A program made the position numbers and the translations under genes. A model generated the notes under the pieces. That model was not told the origin of the DNA and did not search any database. It saw only the letters and a program-made list of their open reading frames with translations. 64,000 nucleotides of DNA from Trifolium pratense (taxonomy: Eukaryota > Streptophyta > Magnoliopsida > Fabales > Fabaceae): contig NC_060063.1 in assembly GCF_020283565.1 (NCBI RefSeq), positions 26,838,777 through 26,902,776 of the forward strand, given 5' to 3'. Positions within the stretch are counted from its first letter, which is position 1; each line of letters begins with the position of its first letter. Of the stretch, positions 1-11,340 are shown piece after piece.

Positions 1-197
1 AAGGTTCCCGTTGAGTACAACGGATGTGAGGGGTGCTAATACCTTCCCCTCGCATAACCAACTCCCGAACCCTTTTTTCTCTACCCCTCAAGGTTTTCTC
101 GATATTTTCCTTTCCCTTCTCTGGGATAAATAAAATTCGGTGGCGACTCTGTTGATTTTCGAGTGTTCACACTCGAGGTATTTTTCGCGCCGCGACA
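1..197 (+). mobile_element. 3' end of an Ogre-like (Ty3/Gypsy, Tat) LTR
   Basis: The first 197 bases match, from memory, the terminal part of legume Ogre-type LTRs. They contain a run beginning GGTTCCCGTTGAG, the motif GGTGGCGACTCTG, and end in TTTTTCGCGCCGCGACA. The final CA is the expected LTR end. Directly after it the 2.5 kb array unit begins in mid-sequence, so this LTR lies inside an array unit. The rest of the element is left of the window, so the target duplication and coding part cannot be seen. Confidence 0.7.
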
Positions 198-413
198 GAG
201 GGTTACAAGGGTTAGGATGATGAAAGCTATCTCTAGAATAGAGCCAGCTTTAACCCAAGCTTTAGCGTGAATACGTCTTAACATACGAAAGTATGTACTC
301 CCTTCGTCCCAAAATATAAGAATCGTTTGACCAGTGCACGTATGCCAATACATACTTTTGATTACGATTATATTTAATTCTATTAGTAAAAATTATAGAA
401 ATTTGATATTTTA

Positions 414-476
<63 letters not shown>

Positions 477-879
477 AACAAATCAAACAAGATCTTATAT
501 GATAATGTTTATATTTATATACTTTTAGAAAAATATGATCAAAACAAGACATATAAATGGTGCATTTAGTCAAAGAGGATCTTATAAAATGGGACGGAGG
601 GAGTAGTTAATTAAGGAATCTTCGGAATCTCAGTTAACTTAACAATTATTAAATTAGGGTTAATAGATCTTAAGTGATGCGATTTCGATTTTAGTAGAAT
701 GGAGAATGATTTATGCATATTAGTTGAACTAAAATACTTGAATTAGCGTGAATACGTCTTAAATAACCTACTAACGACTTATGTGTAATATGTATAAATT
801 TTAGTTTAAAGAGTTAAAGTAGTTTATTAAACTTATGCAAACAACATCAATGAATAAATAGATGTCTAATTATGTAATC
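198..879 (-). repeat. Array unit L1 (partial, reverse orientation)
   Basis: Partial copy of the ~2.5 kb unit, cut on the left by the Ogre-like LTR. It holds the degenerate TTAGGG-like stretch remnant, a Stowaway MITE (298-603) with an (AT)n tract at about 421-473, and the unit end near 879 (TGTAATC). It has no dioxygenase exons because the cut removes them. Confidence 0.85.
298..603. mobile_element. Stowaway-type MITE with internal (AT)n tract
   Basis: The terminal inverted repeats read CTCCCTTCGTCCC on the left and GGGACGGAGGGAG on the right, flanked on both sides by TA. This is the hallmark of Stowaway (mariner-derived) MITEs. The middle carries a long (AT)n microsatellite. Other copies of the same element sit at the same place in the array units: 2789-3114, 3657-3962, 6155-6465, 8658-8957, 11149-11455, 13648-13959, 24267-24530 and 26716-26980. 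A truncated one ends at 22081. The MITE was therefore in the unit before amplification. Confidence 0.85.
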
Positions 880-2903
880 TGTCAGTTATCCAAAGCTCGA
901 TTTGGAACGAACCTTCGGACTGGTGATTTTGCCAACAAATAATGTAACAGTAGAAATCATCACATAATGTATAAAACTACCATATGAATACCAAAATTGG
1001 AATCAAAGTTATATGGAAAAATTTAGGCTAAGCAACAAAGTTATCAGTAACACTCAATCATTCTTATCAAATACTATCAAAACCTTTCGAGTCATTATAT
1101 GGACAAATTTAGGCTAAGCAGCAAAGTTAAATGGAACAAATCTCAAAACTTGCAACAAATGAGGAGGCTTGTTGCAGAACAATATGTAAACATCTCATTT
1201 CTCATTCTTTTCACAGCTGGATAGTTGAGGTTTGACTCCGCCTTCTTCTTAGGTTCCATTGGGAGGAAAGTCTCAAGCTTGTTGTGTAAACAAGGTGGAG
1301 GTAATCCTCCACGAACTAATGTTGCGATGTTCTTTATCTTTATGTTTCTCTAACTCTTTCATGATGTTCTTGCTCAGCACAGATTCATGTTTGGGAGCAA
1401 TTATCTTACCTCCTAAGAGTTGTTCAAGTTGTTTGCCAGCAATGATGGCTAGATGGCCCGCATGTATGTTGATCTCAACCTTTTGGTCCTTTTTGGACCA
1501 AAGGTTGAGTCCCACATATTTGTGGCCTTCTTGGACACTAAGAAGATTATAATCCCAGTGTGGAATTTCCAAAATTTTGCCCTCTTTTTCTCCTTCAAGA
1601 TTCATCCCAGTAGAAACCAGTGGATTAAATCGCTGACAGAAAAGAAAAAGAGAAACCGTTATATTTTTGTTTTTGTTTTTTGACAACAACATGAAAGGAA
1701 AGATGTAATCTTAATTGTATTTTTGTTTTTTGACAACAACATGAAAGGAAGATGTAATCTTAATTTCCCTAAAAGAATGCTAAAATTTCTCAAAAAAGAA
1801 AAAGTAAATGCTACAAATATGGAGCAGCATTGATGATGAGTAATTTTCCCTAAAAATGAGCCATAAGTCACTCACCCGACATCTGAATGAATCAAGGGGA
1901 AGATGCAACCCGCATGCCAGCCGCTCACAAATGACATCAGCAACAGAAAGAAGCCTGCTTTCCCATAGCTCCATAGTCTCTATCCACTCATCATCCTTCA
2001 CACATCATTTTCAGATTCAAAATAACAAAATTTCAATGACCTCATAAACAATAGTAAGCATTCGTGACAGTGCCTATAAAAAATATGAGCTATCATTACA
2101 TTTATATCTATCCTAATTTGGCTATAGAAGATTTGCATAATTTCCCTTATATGTTTTGTGTCATTAATCATCAACCACAAATATCTTTTTGAAATAATAA
2201 CAAGCACAAAGTTCAAAAGACGCAAAGAAAGACACACAACAATAACATGAGTTCCAATGAATGAGTAAGACTAAAACTATGTAAATACACACCCTCAAGG
2301 AACTCATAAAGGATCAACAACATATGATTGGCATTTTATGTTTCAAAATATAGTAACAGTTGAAAACCACTTAATCAACACTCAAATTTCAAGATAGCAG
2401 CAGCCTATTTGATCACAAATTATACCTTGCCTATGACTATTGACTACTCTGTTTATATTATATGCATCAAGAGTGTCACAACAGAAAAAACACAAAAAGC
2501 AATAACTTGGTAATAAATAAAAACTACTGCCTCTTCTCATATTATAAGCAAAAAATATCACTTATTATTTATCCTTAATCCATATTAAATTAGTGTTAAT
2601 CCATATTTTATTTTATTATAACGACTTAAGGGTTATCATGTAGTATTATTTGTCCTTAAATAAGGGTTAGAAGGGTTAAAAGGGTTAGGAGGGTTACAAG
2701 GGTTAGGATGATGAAAGCTATCTCTAGAATAGAGCAAGCTTTAACCCAAGCTTTAGCGTGAATACGTCTTAACATACGAAAGTATGTACTCCCTTCGTCC
2801 CAAAATATAAGAATCGTTTGACCAGTGCACGTATGCCAATACATACTTTTGATTACGATTATATTTAATTCTATTAGTAAAAATTATAGAAATTTGATAT
2901 TTT

Positions 2904-2987
<84 letters not shown>

Positions 2988-3351
2988 AACAAATCAAACA
3001 AGATCTTATATGATAATGTTTATATTTATATACTTTTAGAAAAATATGATCAAAACATGACATATAAATAGTGCATTTAGTCAAAGAGGATCTTATAAAA
3101 TGGGACGGAGGGAGTAGTTAATTAAGGAATCTTCGGAATCTCAGTTAACTTAACAATTATTGAATTAGGGTTAATAGATCTTAAGTGATGCGAGTTCGAT
3201 TTTAGTAGAATGGAGAATGATTTATGCATATTAGTTGAACTAAAATACTTGAATTAGCGTGAATACGTCTTAAATAACCTACTAACGACTTATGTGTAAT
3301 ATGTATAAATTTTAGTTTAAAGAGTTAAAGTAGTTTATTAAACTTATGCAT
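880..3351 (-). repeat. Array unit L2 (reverse orientation)
   Basis: Nearly full ~2.5 kb unit in reverse orientation, with dioxygenase exons on the minus strand (1273-1995) and a Stowaway copy (2789-3114) whose (AT)n tract spans roughly 2907-2984. It stops at about 3351 against a short filler, and the next unit then runs in the opposite direction. It is the left arm of the head-to-head inverted repeat. Confidence 0.88.
1273..1995 (-). pseudogene. 3' fragment of 2OG-Fe(II) dioxygenase-like gene (unit L2)
   Basis: Two exons on the minus strand, at about 1876-1995 (starts DDEWIETMELW) and 1273-1632 (starts RFNPLVSTGMN). They are separated by an intron with a GTGAGT donor and a pyrimidine-rich TCTGTCAG acceptor. 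The second exon keeps the HWD iron-ligand pair and a distal KHE. Exons 1-2 are missing, so there is no start codon or promoter. Differences from the other copies (QEGHK, QLLGG, NIHAG) change amino acids. I read it as a promoterless duplicate of the gene at 27650-29835. Confidence 0.75.
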
Positions 3352-3380
3352 AAGTAGTTTATTAAACTTATGTTAAAGTA
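3352..3380. repeat. Inversion junction with filler between units L2 and F1
   Basis: Between the reverse unit (ending CTTATGCA) and the forward unit (starting GATTACATAATTAG) lie about 29 bases that repeat part of the neighbouring unit sequence (AAGTAGTTTATTAAACTTATG). A templated filler of this kind is typical of end joining or template switching during break repair. The junction leaves two ~2.5 kb arms almost without spacer. Confidence 0.75.
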
Positions 3381-3785
3381 GATTACATAATTAGACATCT
3401 ATTTATTCATTGATGTTGTTTGCATAAGTTTAATAAACTACTTTAACTCTTTAAACTAAAATTTATACAGATTACACATAAGTCGTTAGTAGGTTATTTA
3501 AGACGTATTCACGCTAATTCAAGTATTTTAGTTCAACTAATATGCATAAATCATTCTCCATTCTACTAAAATCGAACTCGCATCACTTAAGATCTATTAA
3601 CCCTAATTCAATAATTGTTAAGTTAACTGAGATTCCGAAGATTCCTTAATTAACTACTCCCTCCGTCCCATTTTATAAGATCCTCTTTGACTAAATGCAC
3701 TATTTATATGTCTTGTTTTGATCATATTTTTCTAAAAGTATATAAATATAAACATTATCATATAAGATCTTGTTTGATTTGTTTC

Positions 3786-3847
<62 letters not shown>

Positions 3848-5878
3848 AAAATATCAAATTTCTATAATTTTTACTAATAGAATTAAATATAATCGTAATC
3901 AAAAGTATGTATTGGCATACTTGCATTAGTCAAACGATTCTTATATTTTGGGACGAAGGGAGTACATACTTTCGTATGTTAAGACGTATTCACGCTAAAG
4001 CTTGAGTTAAAGCTTGCTCTATTCTAGAGATAGCTTTCATCATCCTAACCCTTGTAACCCTCCTAACCCTTTTAACCCTTCTAACCCTTATTTAAGGACA
4101 AATAATACTACATGGTAACCCTTAAGTCGTTATAATAAAATAAAATATGGATTAACACTAATTTAATATGGATTAAGGATAAATAATAAGTGATATTTTT
4201 TGCTTATAATATGAGAAGAGGCGGTAGTTTTTATTTATTACCAAGTTATTGCTTTTTGTGTTTTTTCTATTGTGACACTCTTGATGCATATAATATAAAC
4301 AGAGTAGTCAATAGTCATAGGCAAGGTATAATTTGTGATCAAATAGGCTGCTGCTATCTTGAAATTTGAGTGTTGATTAAGTGGTTTTCAACTGTTACTA
4401 TATTTTGAAACATAAAATGCCAATCATCTGTTGTTGATCCTTTATGAGTTCCTTGAGGGTGTGTATTTACATAGTTTTAGTCTTACTCATTCATTGGAAC
4501 TCATGTTATAGTTGTGTGTCTTTCTTTGCGTCTTTTGAACTTTGTGCTTGTTATTATTTCAAAAAGATATTTGTGGTTGATGATTAATGACACAAAACAT
4601 ATAAGGGAAATTATGCAAATCTTCTATAGCCAAATTCGGATAGATATAAATGTAATGATAGCTCATATTTTTTATAGGCACTGTCACGAATGCTTACTAT
4701 TGTTTATGAGGTCATTGAAATTTTGTTATTTTGAATCTGAAAATGTTGTGTGAAGGATGATGAGTGGATAGAGACTATGGAGCTATGGGAAAGCAGGCTT
4801 CTTTCTGTTGCTGATGTCATTTGTGAGCGGCTGGCATGCGGGTTGCATCTTCCCCTTGATTCATTAAGATGTCGGGTGAGTGACTTATGGCTCATTTTTA
4901 GGGAAAATTACTCATCATCAATGCTGCTCCATATTTGTAGCATTTACTTTTTCTTTTTTTAGAAATTTTAGCATTCTTTTAGGGAAATTAAGATTACATC
5001 TTCCTTTCATGTTGTTGTCAAAAAACAAAAATACAATTAAGATTACATCTTTCCTTTCATGTTGTTGTCAAAAAACAAAAACAAAAATATAACGGTTTCT
5101 CTTTTTCTTTTCTGTCAGCGATTTAATCCACTAGTTTCTACTGGGATGAATCTTGAAGGAGAAAAAGAGGGCAAAATTTTGGAAATTCCACACTGGGATT
5201 ATAATCTTCTTAGTGTCCAAGCAGGCCACAAATATGTGGGACTCAACCTTTGGTCCAAAAAGGACCAAAAGGTTGAGATCAACATACCTGCGGGCCATCT
5301 AGCCATCATTGCTGGCAAACAACTTGAACAACTCTCAGGAGGTAAGATAATTGCACCCAAACATGAATCTGTGCTGAGCAAGAACATCACGAAAGAGTTA
5401 GAGAAACATAAAGATAAAGAACATCGCAACATTAGTTCGTGGAGGATTACCTCCACCTTGTTTACACAACAAGCTTGAGACTTTCCTCCCAATGGAACCT
5501 AAGAAGAAGGCGGAGTCAAACCTCAACTATCCAGCTGTGAAAAGAATGAGAAATGAGAAATGAGATGTTTACATATTGTTCTGCAACAAGCCTTCTCATT
5601 TGTTGCAAGTTTTGAGATTTGTTCCATTTAACTTTGCTGCTTAGCCTAAATTTGTCCATATAATGACTCGAAAGGTTTTGATAGTATTTGATAAGAATGA
5701 TTGAGTGTTACTGATAACTTTGCTGCTTAGCCTAAATTTGTCCATATAACTCTGATTCCAATTTTGGTATTCATATGGTAGTGTTATACATTATGTGATG
5801 ATTTCTACGGTTACATTATTTGTTGGCAAAATCACCAGTCCGAAGGTTCGTTCCAAATCGAGCTTTGGATAACTGACA
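3381..5878 (+). repeat. Array unit F1 (forward)
   Basis: Full 2498 bp unit. In order it has a Stowaway MITE (3657-3962), an AACCCT-rich degenerate telomere-like stretch (about 4044-4090), a pseudo-exon block (4756-5478) and a downstream tail with two copies of TTTGCTGCTTAGCCTAAATTTG. It is nearly identical to F2, including the shared change to LDSLRCR in exon 3. Confidence 0.9.
4756..5478 (+). pseudogene. 3' fragment of 2OG-Fe(II) dioxygenase-like gene (unit F1)
   Basis: The exons are at 4756-4875 and 5119-5478, with GTGAGT..TCTGTCAG intron borders. The second exon ends at TGA after TSTLFTQQA. Shifted by two bases, a further stretch (ETFLPMEPKKK... NLNYPAVKRM) resembles the C-terminus of the paralogue at 44122-44259, so the family's real end is out of frame here. 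There is no 5' half, hence it is classed as a pseudogene fragment. Confidence 0.75.
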
Positions 5879-6280
5879 GATTACATAATTAGACATCTAT
5901 TTATTCATTGATGTTGTTTGCATAAGTTTAATAAACTACTTTAACTCTTTAAACTAAAATTTATACAGATTACACATAAGTCGTTAGTAGGTTATTTAAG
6001 ATGTATTCACGCTAATTCAAGTATTTTAGTTCAACTAATATGCATAAATCATTCTCCATTCTACTAAAATCGAACACGCATCACTTAAGATCTATTAACC
6101 CTAATTCAATAATTGTTAAGTTAACTGAGATTCCGAAGATTCCTCAATTAACTACTCCCTCCGTCCCATTTTATAAGATCCTCTTTGACTAAATGCACTA
6201 TTTATATGTCTGTTTTGATCATATTTTTCTAAAAGTATATAAATATAAACATTATCATATAAGATCTTGTTTGATTTGTT

Positions 6281-6350
<70 letters not shown>

Positions 6351-8381
6351 AAAATATCAAATTTCTATAATTTTTACTAATAGAATTAAATATAATCGTA
6401 ATCAAAAGTATGAATTGGCATACTTGCACTAGTCAAACGATTCTTATATTTTGGGACGAAGGGAGTACATACTTTCGTATGTTAAGACGTATTCACGCTA
6501 AAGCTTGAGTTAAAGCTTGCTCTATTCTAGAGATAGCTTTCATCATCCTAACCCTTGTAACCCTCCTAACCCTTTTAACCCTTCTAACCCTTATTTAAGG
6601 ACAAATAATACTACATGGTAACCCTTAAGTCGTTATAATAAAATAAAATATGGATTAACACTAATTTAATATGGATTAAGGATAAATAATAAGTGATATT
6701 TTTTGCTTATAATATGAGAAGAGGCGGTAGTTTTTATTTATTACCAAGTTATTGCTTTTTGTGTTTTTTCTATTGTGACACTCTTGATGCATATAATATA
6801 AACAGAGTAGTCAATAGTCATAGGCAAGGTATAATTTGTGATCAAATAGGCTGCTGCTATCTTGAAATTTGAGTGTTGATTAAGTGGTTTTCAACTGTTA
6901 CTATATTTTGAAACATAAAATGCCAATCATCTGTTGTTGATCCTTTATGAGTTCCTTGAGGGTGTGTATTTACATAGTTTTAGTCTTACTCATTCATTGG
7001 AACTCATGTTATAGTTGTGTGTCTTTCTTTGCGTCTTTTGAACTTTGTGCTTGTTATTATTTCAAAAAGATATTTGTGGTTGATGATTAATGACACAAAA
7101 CATATAAGGGAAATTATGCAAATCTTCTATAGCCAAATTCGGATAGATATAAATGTAATGATAGCTCATATTTTTTATAGGCACTGTCACGAATGCTTAC
7201 TATTGTTTATGAGGTCATTGAAATTTTGTTATTTTGAATCTGAAAATGTTGTGTGAAGGATGATGAGTGGATAGAGACTATGGAGCTATGGGAAAGCAGG
7301 CTTCTTTCTGTTGCTGATGTCATTTGTGAGCGGCTGGCATGCGGGTTGCATCTTCCCCTTGATTCATTAAGATGTCGGGTGAGTGACTTATGGCTCATTT
7401 TTAGGGAAAATTACTCATCATCAATGCTGCTCCATATTTGTAGCATTTACTTTTTCTTTTTTTAGAAATTTTAGCATTCTTTTAGGGAAATTAAGATTAC
7501 ATCTTCCTTTCATGTTGTTGTCAAAAAACAAAAATACAATTAAGATTACATCTTTCCTTTCATGTTGTTGTCAAAAAACAAAAACAAAAATATAACGGTT
7601 TCTCTTTTTCTTTTCTGTCAGCGATTTAATCCACTAGTTTCTACTGGGATGAATCTTGAAGGAGAAAAAGAGGGCAAAATTTTGGAAATTCCACACTGGG
7701 ATTATAATCTTCTTAGTGTCCAAGCAGGCCACAAATATGTGGGACTCAACCTTTGGTCCAAAAAGGACCAAAAGGTTGAGATCAACATACCTGCGGGCCA
7801 TCTAGCCATCATTGCTGGCAAACAACTTGAACAACTCTCAGGAGGTAAGATAATTGCACCCAAACATGAATCTGTGCTGAGCAAGAACATCACGAAAAAG
7901 TTAGAGAAACATAAAGATAAAGAACATCGCAACATTAGTTCGTGGAGGATTACCTCCACCTTGTTTACACAACAAGCTTGAGACTTTCCTCCCAATGGAA
8001 CCTAAGAAGAAGGCGGAGTCAAACCTCAACTATCCAGCTGTGAAAAGAATGAGAAATGAGAAATGAGATGTTTACATATTGTTCTGCAACAAGCCTTCTC
8101 ATTTGTTGCAAGTTTTGAGATTTGTTCCATTTAACTTTGCTGCTTAGCCTAAATTTGTCCATATAATGACTCGAAAGGTTTTGATAGTATTTGATAAGAA
8201 TGATTGAGTGTTACTGATAACTTTGCTGCTTAGCCTAAATTTGTCCATATAACTCTGATTCCAATTTTGGTATTCATATGGTAGTGTTATACATTATGTG
8301 ATGATTTCTACGGTTACATTATTTGTTGGCAAAATCACCAGTCCGAAGGTTCGTTCCAAATCGAGCTTTGGATAACTGACA
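5879..8381 (+). repeat. Array unit F2 (forward)
   Basis: Full 2503 bp unit, almost identical to F1. The visible differences are the length of the (AT)n tract (about 6284-6347) and one Glu-to-Lys change in the dioxygenase fragment. Stowaway MITE at 6155-6465. Confidence 0.9.
7259..7981 (+). pseudogene. 3' fragment of 2OG-Fe(II) dioxygenase-like gene (unit F2)
   Basis: The exons are at 7259-7378 and 7622-7981, with the same intron borders as in unit F1. It reads NITKKLEKH where F1 reads NITKELEKH. HWD and distal KHE are kept. It lacks exons 1-2 and any start signal. Confidence 0.75.
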
Positions 8382-8784
8382 GATTACATAATTAGACATC
8401 TATTTATTCATTGATGTTGTTTGCATAAGTTTAATAAACTACTTTAACTCTTTAAACTAAAATTTATACAGATTACACATAAGTCGTTAGTAGGTTATTT
8501 AAGATGTATTCACGCTAATTCAAGTATTTTAGTTCAACTAATATGCATAAATCATTCTCCATTCTACTAAAATCGAACACGCATCACTTAAGATCTATTA
8601 ACCCTAATTCAATAATTGTTAAGTTAACTGAGATTCCGAAGATTCCTCAATTAACTACTCCCTCCGTCCCATTTTATAAGATCCTCTTTGACTAAATGCA
8701 CTATTTATATGTCTTGTTTTGATCATATTTTTCTAAAAGTATATAAATATAAACATTATCATATAAGATCTTGTTTGATTTGTT

Positions 8785-8842
<58 letters not shown>

Positions 8843-10872
8843 AAAATATCAAATTTTTATAATTTTTACTAATAGAATTAAATATAATCGTAATCAAAAG
8901 TATGAATTGGCATACTTGCACTAGTCAAACGATTCTTATATTTTGGGACGAAGGGAGTACATACTTTCGTATGTTAAGACGTATTCACGCTAAAGCTTGA
9001 GTTAAAGCTTGCTCTATTCTAGAGATAGCTTTCATCATCCTAACCCTTGTAACCCTCCTAACCCTTTTAACCCTTCTAACCCTTATTTAAGGACAAATAA
9101 TACTACATGGTAACCCTTAAGTCGTTATAATAAAATAAAATATGGATTAACACTAATTTAATATGGATTAAGGATAAATAATAAGTGATATTTTTTGCTT
9201 ATAATATGAGAAGAGGCAGTAGTTTTTATTTATTACCAAGTTATTGCTTTTTGTGTTTTTCTGTTGTGACACTCTTGATGCATATAATATAAACAGAGTA
9301 GTCAATAGTCATAGGCAAGGTATAATTTGTGATCAAATAGGCTGCTGCTATCTTGAAATTTGAGTGTTGATTAAGTGGTTTTCAACTATTACTATATTTT
9401 GAAACATAAAATGCCAATCATCTATTGTTGATCCTTTATGAGTTCCTTGAGGGTGTGTATTTACATAGTTTTAGTCTTACTCATTCATTGGAACTCATGT
9501 TATTGTTGTGTGTCTTTCTTTGCGTCTTTTGAACTTTGTGCTTGTTATTATTTCAAAAAGATATTTGTGGTTGATGATTAATGACACAAAACATATAAGG
9601 GAAATTATGCAAATCTTCTATAGCCAAATTAGGATAGATATAAATGTAATGATAGCTCATATTTTTTATAGGCACTGTCACGAATGCTTACTATTGTTTA
9701 TGAGGTCATTGAAATTTTGTTATTTTGAATCTGAAAATGCTGTGTGAAGGATGATGAGTGGATAGAGACTATGGAGCTATGGGAAAGCAGGCTTCTTTCT
9801 GTTGCTGATGTCATTTGTGAGCGGCTGGCATGTGGGTTGCATCTTCCCCTTGATTCATTCAGATGTCGGGTGAGTGACTTATGGCTCATTTTTAGGGAAA
9901 ATTACTCATCATCAATGCTGCTCCATATTTATAGCATTTACTTTTTCTTTTTTGAGAAATTTTAGCATTCTTTTAGGGAAATTAAGATTACATCTTCCTT
10001 TCATGTTGTTGTCAAAAAACAAAAATACAGTTAAGATTACATCTTTCCTTGCATGTTGTTGTCAAAAAACAAAAACAAAAATATAACGGTTTCTCTTTTT
10101 CTTTTCTGTCAGCGATTTAATCCACTAGTTTCTACTGGGATGAATCTTGAAGGAGAAAAAGAGGGCAAAATTTTGCAAATTCCACACTGGGATTATAATC
10201 TTCTTAGTGTCCAAGCAGGCCACAAATATGTGGGACTCAACCTTTGGTCCAAAAAGGACCAAAAGGTTGAGATCAACATACATGCGGGCCATCTAGCCAT
10301 CATTGCTGGCAAACAACTTGAACAACTCTCAGGAGGTAAGATAATTGCTCCCAAACATGAATCTGTGCTGAGCAAGAACATCATGAAAGAGTTAGAGAAA
10401 CATAAAGATAAAGAACATCGGAACATTAGTTCGTGGAGGATTACCTCCACCTTGTTTACACAACAAGCTTGAGACTTTCCTCCCAGTGGAACCTAAGAAG
10501 AAGGCGGAGTCAAACCTCAACTATCCAGCTGTGAAAAGAATGAGAAATGAGAAATGAGATGTTTACATATTGTTCTGCAACAAGCCTCCTCATTTGTTGC
10601 AAGTTTTGAGATTTGTTCCATTTAACTTTGCTGCTTAGCCTAAATTTGTCCATATAATGACTCGAAAGGTTTTGATAGTATTTGATAAGAATGATTGAGT
10701 GTTACTGATAACTTTGCTGCTTAGCCTAAATTTTTCCATATAACTTTGATTCCAATTTTGGTATTCATATGCTAGTTTTATACATTATGTGATGATTTCT
10801 ACTGTTACATTATTTGTTGGCAAAATCACCAGTCCGAAGGTTCGTTCCAAATCGAGCTTTGGATAACTGACA
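8382..10872 (+). repeat. Array unit F3 (forward)
   Basis: Full 2491 bp unit, with a Stowaway MITE at 8658-8957 whose (AT)n tract is about 8789-8839. Its dioxygenase block (ILQIP, NIHAG) matches unit F4 better than F1 or F2, while its MITE region shares changes with F2 (AATTGGCATACTTGCACTAG). It is therefore a mosaic. Confidence 0.9.
9750..10472 (+). pseudogene. 3' fragment of 2OG-Fe(II) dioxygenase-like gene (unit F3)
   Basis: The exons are at 9750-9869 and 10113-10472. Shared with F4 are Glu-to-Gln in KILQIPHWD and Pro-to-His in NIHAGHL, plus silent changes in the Ala codon of IIAPK and the Arg codon of EHRN. The intron borders are intact. It has no upstream exons. Confidence 0.75.
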
Positions 10873-11276
10873 GATTACATAATTAGACATCTATTAATTC
10901 ACTGATGTTGTTTGCATAAGTTTAATAAACTACTTTAACTCTTTAAACTAAAATTTATACATATTACACATAAGTCGTTAGTAGGTTATTTAAGACGTAT
11001 TCACACTAATTCAAGTATTTTAGTTCAACTAATATGCATAAATCATTCTCCATTCTACTAAAATCGAACTCGCATCACTTAAGATCTATTAACCCTAATT
11101 CAATAATTGTTAAGTTAACTGAGATTCCGAAGATTCCTTAATTAACTACTCCCTCCGTCCCATTTTATAAGATCCTCTCTTGACTAAATGCACTATTTAT
11201 ATGTCTTGTTTTGATCATATTTTTCTAAAAGTATATAAATATAAACATTATCATATAAGATCTTGTTTGATTTGTT

Positions 11277-11340
<64 letters not shown>

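Noticed and set aside
262..573. Short frames with long Ile-Tyr repeats (also at 2825-3084, 3732-3926, 6229-6429, 8733-8921, 11225-11419, 13723-13923)
   Set aside because: They are translations of the (AT)n tract inside the Stowaway MITE.
1259..1552. 97-codon frame antisense to the dioxygenase exon (and its copies)
   Set aside because: Shadow of exon 4 on the other strand; the exon has splice borders and family motifs, the antisense frame has none.
4514..4753. 79-codon frame starting MCLSLRLLNF, repeated in most units
   Set aside because: It lies in the intron upstream of exon 3, has no recognisable domain, and recurs only because the unit recurs.
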